Source of the DNA: Desulfocarbo indianensis
Lineage (GTDB): Bacteria; Desulfobacterota; Desulfarculia; Desulfarculales; Desulfarculaceae
Reading direction: 5' to 3'
DNA: 64,000 nucleotides
NCBI GenBank assembly: GCA_001184205.1
Contig: LBMP01000005.1
Span: forward strand, 248,001 to 312,000
Below the pieces are notes generated by a model, which was not told the origin of the DNA, ran no database searches, and saw only the letters and a list, made by a program, of their open reading frames with translations. Numbering within the stretch: position 1 is the first letter of the stretch; each line of letters starts with the position of its first letter. Below are positions 8,325 through 14,942 of this stretch, in pieces. Made by a program: the position numbers and the translations under genes.

Positions 8325-9804
8325 GGCCCAGGCCCGGCGCGGCCTCGCGCACAAGACCGGCATAGCGCCCCAGGTGCGCTATTGTTTCGAGCACGGGCGT
8401 TTGTTCATGCACGACCGGCGCGACTTGAGCCTTTACGAAGGCAACCGGGACCTCTGGGAGCTGCTGGAGGCCCTGTCCGCCACGCAGAGCCCGGCCCAGG
8501 CCCTGGAGCGCCTGGGGCGGGGCAGAAACGGCCAGGACCCCGCCTTGGCCGCCCGCTTCCAGCAAACGCTGGCTCTCCTGGCGCAAATGGGCCTGGTGGA
8601 GCTTGCGGACCTCCCGGCTCCCCAACCGGCCGGGGAAGCGGCCAAGGCCGGCGCGGCCCCGCGCCCGGCGGGCCGGCGGGCCTATTCCTATGACGCCTTC
8701 ATCGCCCGCATATCGGATATGGTGCGTCCGGCCGGCTCCCAGCCCTTGGCGCGCCCGCTCCTGGTGGAATGGCAGTTGACCAACGCCTGCAACCTCTCCT
8801 GCTTTTATTGCTACCACGGCGAAAACAAGGCCCGCACCGCCGGCCAACTGAGCACGCCGCAAGCCCTGAGCCTGGCCCGCGACCTGGCCCGCTCCGGGGT
8901 GATGCAGGTCACCCTGGAGGGCGGCGAGCCCCTCCTGCATCCCGGCCTCTTGGACATCGTGGCCGAGTTGAAGAACCTGGGCCTGCAGGTTCGCATCCTC
9001 ACCAACGGCACCCGCCTGAGCCCGGACATGGCTTCAGCCCTGGCCGGGCTCCTGGACCCGCGCGCGGACCTGATTCAGATCAGCCTGGACGGCTCCAGCG
9101 CCGCGGTGCACGAACTCAGCCGGGGCGAGGGAAGCTTCGAGCCCGCCCTGCGCGGCCTGGCCAACCTGGCCAGGGCCGGCCTGCCCTGCCAGGTGAGCAT
9201 GGTGGCCCACCAGAGCAACCTCCACGACCTGAAAAACACCTATCTGCTGGCCGGCCGCTTTAACAACGTGACGGGATTCATGGCCGCCCATTACATGAAG
9301 GCGGGCAGCGCCCTGGCTATGGCCGCCCTGGACAAGGCTCCCCTGCTGGAGGCCTTTCATCAGGCGCGGGCGGCGGCCTGGCGCGACGCCTCGCTTCCCC
9401 CCGCCACCCTGTTGCCCGGCCACCTGCTCCACCTGGACGAGGTGTGGCGGATGTGCCAGGAGCTATCCAACCCGGAAATACGCTATTGCCGGGCCGGCCG
9501 GGCCAAGGTGACCATCGACGCCAACGGCGACGTGTACCCCTGCCACTTCCTGATCTATCCCGAGTTCAAGCTGGGCAGCCTGCGCCAGGAGAGCCTGGCC
9601 GACATCTGGACCTCGCCCCGCATGGCCTTCATCCGCGACCCCCGCAGCCCGCAGGCGGAATGCCACCGATGCGACCGGGGCCGCTGGTGCGGCAAGAAAT
9701 GCATGGGCCTGGCCTATGCCTATTACCGCGACCTGGACAGGGCCGATCCCAACTGCCTCTACGCGGCGCGGGGCTTCCAGGCGGCCTCCAGGGCCGGGGC
9801 CTAG
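8314..9804 (+). CDS. RRE-fused radical SAM/SPASM peptide maturase (third of cluster)
   Basis: A 496-residue protein. Residues about 17-98 form a PqqD/RRE-like domain, followed by an Ala/Pro-rich linker (100-122). The radical-SAM motif is C159-x3-C163-x2-C166 (TNACNLSCFYC), with EGGEPLLHPG and SLDGS further on. The SPASM-type Cys set stands at the end: Y-C-R, Y-P-C-H, then C-H-R-C, W-C-G-K-K-C and N-C-L-Y. The architecture parallels the first maturase but the sequences differ, so they probably catalyse different steps on the same peptide. The ATG at 8314 overlaps the previous gene by 11 bases. The next gene starts two bases after the stop. Confidence 0.88.
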   Translation: MPAEAQARRGLAHKTGIAPQVRYCFEHGRLFMHDRRDLSLYEGNRDLWELLEALSATQSPAQALERLGRGRNGQDPALAARFQQTLALLAQMGLVELADLPAPQPAGEAAKAGAAPRPAGRRAYSYDAFIARISDMVRPAGSQPLARPLLVEWQLTNACNLSCFYCYHGENKARTAGQLSTPQALSLARDLARSGVMQVTLEGGEPLLHPGLLDIVAELKNLGLQVRILTNGTRLSPDMASALAGLLDPRADLIQISLDGSSAAVHELSRGEGSFEPALRGLANLARAGLPCQVSMVAHQSNLHDLKNTYLLAGRFNNVTGFMAAHYMKAGSALAMAALDKAPLLEAFHQARAAAWRDASLPPATLLPGHLLHLDEVWRMCQELSNPEIRYCRAGRAKVTIDANGDVYPCHFLIYPEFKLGSLRQESLADIWTSPRMAFIRDPRSPQAECHRCDRGRWCGKKCMGLAYAYYRDLDRADPNCLYAARGFQAASRAGA

Positions 9805-9806
9805 CC

Positions 9807-11393
9807 ATGGCCGCGCCCAAAAGCCTTTTGGTGTTCCCGCCCATCTGGCTCAGCACGTCATTCCCCTATCTGTCCCTGCCCTGCCTGGCGGCGGCCCTGC
9901 GCGGCCACGGCTATCCGGTGGAGGTATTGGACCTCAACCTGGGCTTTGCCCATCGCCTGGCCAGCAGGGAAGCGGGCTCCGCCCTGTTGCAAGCCATGCT
10001 GGCCCAGGGCCGCCCGCCCAGCGTCCAGCAAAGAAGCCTGGCCGCCTGGCTGGCGCCGCCCAAGGTCAAGGGCCGCTTGCAGCCGGGCCAATACCCAGGC
10101 CTGCTGCACCTGGCGGCCACGCTGAGGGGCCTGCCTCCAGGCCTTTCCGCCAGCCACGCCGCCCATTTCCTCAGCGGCATCTGGTCCAATCAGGTTACCC
10201 TGGCGCAGCTCATGAGGCTCTGCCAAAACCCGGAGCACCACCTGGCGGCCCCTTATCTGGAGCAAAGCTTCGGCGAGGCCCTGCACCGCCACCGTCCCCA
10301 CCTGGTGGGGCTATCCGTGGCCAACAGCACCCAGCTCATGGCCGCCTTCGCCCTGGCTGGCCAGGCCAGGGAGATATTGGGACGGCGCGTCACCATCGTC
10401 ATGGGCGGGCCCTGGTGCACCCTCATGGCCCGGACGCTGAGCCAGGCGCCGGAGCTTTTCGATCTGCTGGACTACGTGGCCGTCTCGGCCGGGGAAGCGC
10501 CGCTCCTGGCCATCCTGCGGGGCCTGGCCCAGGGCCGGGGCCCCAGCCGCCCGGAGGGGTTGATCCATAGGGACGCCCAGGGCCTGGTGAGGCAGACCCC
10601 GCCGGCCCCCCTGAGCTGCCGCCACTTGCCGCCGCCGGATTTCAACGGCTTGGATCTGGCGGGCTATTCCGGCTTTTCCACGCATTCGCTCACCATCCCC
10701 CTGGAAGCCTCGCGGGGCTGTTATTGGGGGCGCTGCCGGTTTTGCAATTATTGCCGCATCAATCCTGGCTACCAGGCCAAGGGCGCGCCGCAGGTGCTGC
10801 ATGAAATCGGGGAGGCCCTGCGCGCCTATCCGGGGGCTGGCATATCTTTCATAGACGACGTGCTGAGCCCGGCCCGGCTGGGCCGGCTGGCCGGGGCCAT
10901 CCTGGAGCGCGGCTGGCGCTTCGCCTGGTCCGCCTCGGCCCGGGCGGGCAAGGGCTTCACCCTGGAGCTTTGCCGCGCCTTGCGGGCGGCCGGCTGCCGC
11001 CTGCTGTTTTTCGGGCTGGAAAGCGGCAGTGAGCGTCTGCTGAAGCTCATGGACAAGGGCTTCGGCCTGGCGGAGGCCCGCCGCACCGTGGCCAATTGCC
11101 ACCGGGCGGGCATCGTGGCGGCGGCCAATCTGATCGTGGGGCTGCCCACCGAGAGTCGGCAAGAGGCCGAGCAGACCATGGAGTTCAGCCGGGAGTTGGG
11201 CTTGTCGCGCCAGTATCTCACGGTTTCGGAGTTCTCCTTTGCCAGGGGCTCGCGCTTTTTCCAGGACGCGGCCCGCTACGTGGACGACCCCGGCCTTTTG
11301 GCGAGCATGCGCCGCGGCCAGGTGCAGACCACCTTTCCCCTGCCCCGCGATTATGAAGTCAGCCAATGGCTGACCGCCAAGGAAGCGCCATGA
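9807..11393 (+). CDS. B12-binding-type radical SAM protein with Cx4Cx2C motif
   Basis: A 528-residue protein that opens LLVFPPIW, as B12-binding radical-SAM enzymes often do. A Rossmann-like segment (about 160-250: VGLSVANST, VTIVMGGPW) lacks a DxHxxG motif, as is usual for this class. The radical-SAM cysteines are C305, C310 and C313 (RGCYWGRCRFC), a Cx4Cx2C spacing instead of Cx3Cx2C, and a further Cys is at 316. FIDDV, FGLESGSERLL and VGLPTES follow, typical of this superfamily. Enzymes of this type commonly methylate unactivated carbons, and RiPP-associated relatives also have lengthened Cys spacing. The ATG at 9807 is two bases after the previous stop; a longer frame upstream overlaps the third maturase and is rejected. 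Confidence 0.82.
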   Translation: MAAPKSLLVFPPIWLSTSFPYLSLPCLAAALRGHGYPVEVLDLNLGFAHRLASREAGSALLQAMLAQGRPPSVQQRSLAAWLAPPKVKGRLQPGQYPGLLHLAATLRGLPPGLSASHAAHFLSGIWSNQVTLAQLMRLCQNPEHHLAAPYLEQSFGEALHRHRPHLVGLSVANSTQLMAAFALAGQAREILGRRVTIVMGGPWCTLMARTLSQAPELFDLLDYVAVSAGEAPLLAILRGLAQGRGPSRPEGLIHRDAQGLVRQTPPAPLSCRHLPPPDFNGLDLAGYSGFSTHSLTIPLEASRGCYWGRCRFCNYCRINPGYQAKGAPQVLHEIGEALRAYPGAGISFIDDVLSPARLGRLAGAILERGWRFAWSASARAGKGFTLELCRALRAAGCRLLFFGLESGSERLLKLMDKGFGLAEARRTVANCHRAGIVAAANLIVGLPTESRQEAEQTMEFSRELGLSRQYLTVSEFSFARGSRFFQDAARYVDDPGLLASMRRGQVQTTFPLPRDYEVSQWLTAKEAP

Positions 11394-11944
11394 AAGCCGA
11401 CCCCAACGACATACGCCTAAGGCCCGTGACCTACGAGGACCTTCCCGACCTGCACGCCTGGTGGAGCGATCCCCAGGTCATGCGGCCGGTGCGGGCCGAA
11501 AAATTCAAGGTGAGCCTGCAAGAGTTCCAGGAGGAGTATTGGCCCCGCTGGCGCTCGCCCGCCCCGGATCAATACCACCAATTCATCATCACGCTGGATG
11601 GCCGGGCCATCGGCGAAATCGGCTACCTGCGGGAAAGCGCCGATCCCTGCACAGTGTCCGTGGACATCAAGATCGGCCTTCCCCGGCTCTGGGGCCGGGG
11701 CCTGGGCGGCCGCGCGCTGGGGCTTTTCCTGGAGATGCTCTTCGGGCAATTGAAGGCGGAGCGGGTCATCGCCCAGCCCGGCGCCTGGAACCAGCGCAGC
11801 CTGCGGCTTTTCCAGGGAGCGGGTTTTCAGGAAACCGGCCGCCAGGAGATAGCGCCCAGCGCCATCCACGAGGGGGGGACCATGGTGAACCTGGAACTGG
11901 ACCGCGCCTCCTACCTCGCCCGGCGGGGGCCCCGCCGTGGCTAG
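11390..11944 (+). CDS. GNAT-family N-acetyltransferase in the RiPP cluster
   Basis: A 184-residue protein of the RimJ/RimL-like GNAT fold. It opens IRLRPVTYEDLPDLHAWW, continues with IGEIGYL, and has the acetyl-CoA loop region around LWGRGLGGRALGLFL and the late N-x-x-S-L-R-L-F motif (WNQRSLRLF). It would transfer an acyl group from CoA to an amine. In this setting the target may be the N-terminus or a Lys of the processed peptide, or it may give self-protection. The ATG at 11390 overlaps the preceding stop as ATGA and has AAGGAAG at a good distance; an earlier in-frame start at 11366 lacks this. Confidence 0.85.
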   Translation: MKADPNDIRLRPVTYEDLPDLHAWWSDPQVMRPVRAEKFKVSLQEFQEEYWPRWRSPAPDQYHQFIITLDGRAIGEIGYLRESADPCTVSVDIKIGLPRLWGRGLGGRALGLFLEMLFGQLKAERVIAQPGAWNQRSLRLFQGAGFQETGRQEIAPSAIHEGGTMVNLELDRASYLARRGPRRG

Positions 11945-14219
11945 GGCCGGGCGCGCCATAAACCGCGTCACCCTCCTGGCCATGTACCCGGAGGACGACG
12001 CCTATTATCCCCTGGCTTCCGCCCTGCTGCGGGGGGCCATCCTGACCTCCCCCCTCTTGCGGACCAAACCCGAGGTCAGCATCGTGAACCTGTGCAACCG
12101 GCTGGGCGGCCAGGCCATCGCGCAGGCGGTTCTGGCCACCCGTCCCGATTTCTTGGGCGTCACCTGCCTGATCTGGGATTTGGCCCTGGCGGAGCGGGTG
12201 GCGGAACTGGTGCGGACCGCCTCGCCCGGCTGCCGGGTGGTCCTGGGCGGCAGCGGGGCGCAAGCCTGCGCCGCGGAGATCATGGCCCGCTGCCCCCAGG
12301 TGGATTGGGTGGCCCAATGCGAAGGCGAGGAAGCACTGCCCGAACTTTTGGCCGAGTTGGGGGAGCGTCACGCCGGCCCCTTGCGCACGCCGGGCCTGCA
12401 CGGCCGCCATCGCGGCAGGCCTTATTACACCGGCCAGCGCCCGCTCATCGCCGACCTGAGCGCCCTGCCCTCCCCCCTGGAATACGGGCCGGCCATCCAA
12501 CCCGAGATGACCCTGCTCCTGGAAACCTCCCGGGGCTGCGCCATGGCTTGCGCCTATTGCTTTTGGGGCGACCGCCGCATGCGTTTCCGCGACCCCGCCA
12601 GCTTCCAGCGCGATCTGGAGCTGCTGGCCCGTTCAGCCCGCCGTCCCAAGCGCCTCTGGTTCGTGGATTCCATCTTCAACCTCAAGCCCGGGCACGCCAA
12701 GGGCATCTTGCGCCTCATGCGGGGCATGGACGGATCCATCCACGTCACCATGTTCATGGAATTCGGCCTGCGCCGCCTGGACGACGAAATGATCGACCTG
12801 CTGCTGGAGGCGCGCATCGACGTGCTGGGGGTGGGCCTGCAATCGGCCGATGCCCAGGCGCTGGCCGCGGTCAACCGGGGCTGGAACCGGGAAATCTTTC
12901 TGGAGAACATGCGTCGGGTCATGGAGCGCCGTAGGGGGACGCCCTATCTGGACCTGGACATGGACCTGATCTTCGGCCTGCCCAAGGGCAACCTGGCCGA
13001 GTTCCGGGATTCGTATAATTTCCTGGCCAAGCTCAGGCCGGAGATCATTCATTGCTTCCGGCTGCAGGTCCTGCCCGGCACCAGGCTCCATGACGAGCCC
13101 AACGAGCACGGCTTTGTGCTGGAGCGGGACTATCACGTCAGGGAGAGCCGCGACTGGAGCGCTCAGGAAATGACGGCGGCCAACCATTTCGCGGTGGCTT
13201 CCCACGCCCTGATCAATTCCATCTACGACCTGGCCGACCACCGCCAGGCGCGCTCCTGGCTGGCGCGCCTGGAAGACAAAATACAGGCCACGCCTTATGA
13301 AATGGTGGAATGCTGGCGGCATTGGCTATGGCTGCGCCACGGCCTGGACGCGGGCGGCGTGGCCGCGGCCACGGCCCAGCGCATGCAGGAGCTGACCGTG
13401 GAATTCATCCTCACCCTGGCCATGAACGTGGACCCCGCTCTCATGGAAGAGATTTCCTCCCATGGGGGCCGCCGGCCGGTGCGCGCCGCGCAATACGATG
13501 AAGATGGTCCCGAACTGTCTCTTTACCGGCGCTTCGCTTCCTGCCTGCCGGGGCCGGTGCTGGAGCTTGGCGCGGGCGACGGCCGCATCTGCGGCATGCT
13601 GGCCAGGGCCGGCAAGGAGGTGACGGCGGTGGACCGCGACGCCGCCTGCATAAACAAACTGCGGCGGCTGGCCGCGGGCCTGGCCGGGGGGCCCGGCTCC
13701 TTAAATCCCGTGCAGCGCGATTTTCGCGGCATGGACTTGGGCAGAAGATTCCCCCTCATCATTTTGGGCGGCAACTCCCTGGCCATCCTGGAGGGCCGGG
13801 AATCGGTGCGGGCGGCCCTGGCTTGCCTGGCCAGGCACCTGGAAGCGAACGGCCTGGCCTTGGTGGATTGGGTGGATCAGCAGGGACTCGCCGCGAGCAA
13901 TGGAAAGGTTCACGAGCTGGGCCCCAAGGGCCCGACCGGCGAAAGCGCCTTCCTGCGCATCAAAAACGCCGCTGGGAAGGACAGGGTGTTGATCCAGAGG
14001 GTCACGGTGCGCCAAGACGGCCAAGGCCAGCCCCAGGTGGCTTACAGCCAAAAGGCGGCCCTTATCCTCGGCCAGGACGCCATCCCCCAGCTGGCGGCGG
14101 ACTGCGGCCTGAAGGTGGCCTTTTCCATAGTCAATCTCAGCCGTTTCGTGCCTGGGCCGGGCCAGGGCTTGCACGTCATGTATGCGCTCGGCCACGCGGA
14201 ACCGGCGCGACCCTCCTAA
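11937..14219 (+). CDS. B12-binding radical SAM protein fused to a SAM-dependent methyltransferase
   Basis: A 760-residue two-enzyme fusion. The N-terminal ~180 residues are a B12-binding-like Rossmann domain (DFLGVTCLIWD, CRVVLGGSGA). The radical-SAM core follows with TSRGCAMACAYC (Cx3Cx2C), WFVDSIFNL, GVGLQSAD and FGLPKGN. A helical linker (about 395-520) leads to a class I methyltransferase with motif I VLELGAGDGR near residue 536 and the acidic strand TAVDRD. The C-terminal domain lacks obvious target-recognition features. Methylation of both carbon (B12 radical) and a heteroatom (class I) is therefore possible. It starts with GTG at 11937, overlapping the acetyltransferase by eight bases, and is the last gene of the cluster. 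The respiratory operon beyond is convergent. Confidence 0.83.
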   Translation: MARAGRAINRVTLLAMYPEDDAYYPLASALLRGAILTSPLLRTKPEVSIVNLCNRLGGQAIAQAVLATRPDFLGVTCLIWDLALAERVAELVRTASPGCRVVLGGSGAQACAAEIMARCPQVDWVAQCEGEEALPELLAELGERHAGPLRTPGLHGRHRGRPYYTGQRPLIADLSALPSPLEYGPAIQPEMTLLLETSRGCAMACAYCFWGDRRMRFRDPASFQRDLELLARSARRPKRLWFVDSIFNLKPGHAKGILRLMRGMDGSIHVTMFMEFGLRRLDDEMIDLLLEARIDVLGVGLQSADAQALAAVNRGWNREIFLENMRRVMERRRGTPYLDLDMDLIFGLPKGNLAEFRDSYNFLAKLRPEIIHCFRLQVLPGTRLHDEPNEHGFVLERDYHVRESRDWSAQEMTAANHFAVASHALINSIYDLADHRQARSWLARLEDKIQATPYEMVECWRHWLWLRHGLDAGGVAAATAQRMQELTVEFILTLAMNVDPALMEEISSHGGRRPVRAAQYDEDGPELSLYRRFASCLPGPVLELGAGDGRICGMLARAGKEVTAVDRDAACINKLRRLAAGLAGGPGSLNPVQRDFRGMDLGRRFPLIILGGNSLAILEGRESVRAALACLARHLEANGLALVDWVDQQGLAASNGKVHELGPKGPTGESAFLRIKNAAGKDRVLIQRVTVRQDGQGQPQVAYSQKAALILGQDAIPQLAADCGLKVAFSIVNLSRFVPGPGQGLHVMYALGHAEPARPS

Positions 14220-14266
14220 CCGGGCTGGAGACCGGGCCGCTCCTGTACTGATCCGCCGACCCTACC

Positions 14267-14899
14267 TTAAGAGCTGCGCCAAAACGAAGGCGGCATGTGC
14301 GCGCCGCCCGGCAGGGTGGGCGCAATGGCCCAATCCAGGATATCGGTGCCGGCCAGATAGAAAACCTGGGGTTTGGTGTCGAACTGGGGCGCGGTGACGG
14401 TGACCACCTTCTGGCTCTTGAGTAGCCTGGCCGCCGCGCTTTCCGGGTCGTTCAGGTCGCCGAAGACCCGCGCCTGGGTGGGGCAGGTCTCCACGCAGGC
14501 CGGCGGGCGGCCTTCCTGCAGACGATGGCTGCAAAAATCGCACTTGTCCGCCACCCTGGTCATGGCGTCGCGGTAGCGCGCCCCATAGGGGCAGGCGGTG
14601 ACGCAGTTGCCGCAGCCGATGCACTTGGCCGGGTCGATGACCACCACCCCGTCCGCCCGCTGCCAGGTGGCCCCCACCGGGCAGGCCGCCACGCAGGAGG
14701 GCTGGTCGCACTGCATGCACTGGCCGGGCTGGTATTGCCTGCGCCGCCCGAAGCCGCTGGCGTCGTTGCGCACCCAATTGCGCCACTTTCCGCAGGGCAG
14801 GCTGTTCTCCACCTTGCAGGCCACCATGCAGGCCTTGCAGTCCAGGCACCTCTTGGTATTTATCACCATGCCCCAGCGGGGGCTCTTGGCCTTGTCCAT
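14267..14899 (-). CDS. Four-cluster ferredoxin subunit of a molybdopterin oxidoreductase (DmsB/PhsB/NrfC-like)
   Basis: A 210-residue protein with four Cys quartets: CLDCKACMVAC; CMQCDQPSCVAAC; CIGCGNCVTAC; and CDFC with CVETC. This is the classical arrangement of the electron-transfer subunit of DMSO-reductase-family enzymes, carrying electrons between the catalytic subunit and a quinone-reactive membrane subunit. There is no signal peptide, so it would be exported with its Tat partner or work on the cytoplasmic side. It is the last gene of a minus-strand operon, 43 bases behind the catalytic-subunit gene. A second, Tat-bearing ferredoxin is encoded in the same operon. Confidence 0.9.
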   Translation of the reverse strand: MDKAKSPRWGMVINTKRCLDCKACMVACKVENSLPCGKWRNWVRNDASGFGRRRQYQPGQCMQCDQPSCVAACPVGATWQRADGVVVIDPAKCIGCGNCVTACPYGARYRDAMTRVADKCDFCSHRLQEGRPPACVETCPTQARVFGDLNDPESAAARLLKSQKVVTVTAPQFDTKPQVFYLAGTDILDWAIAPTLPGGAHMPPSFWRSS

Positions 14900-14942
14900 C
14901 CGGCTTATCCGCCTTTCCTCAGCGCCCGGCCCCGCGGGGCCC

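Noticed and set aside
9444-9806. Extended N-terminus of the B12-type radical-SAM gene
   Set aside because: This part overlaps the SPASM region of the previous gene in another frame. The ATG at 9807 gives the normal LLVFPPIW opening.
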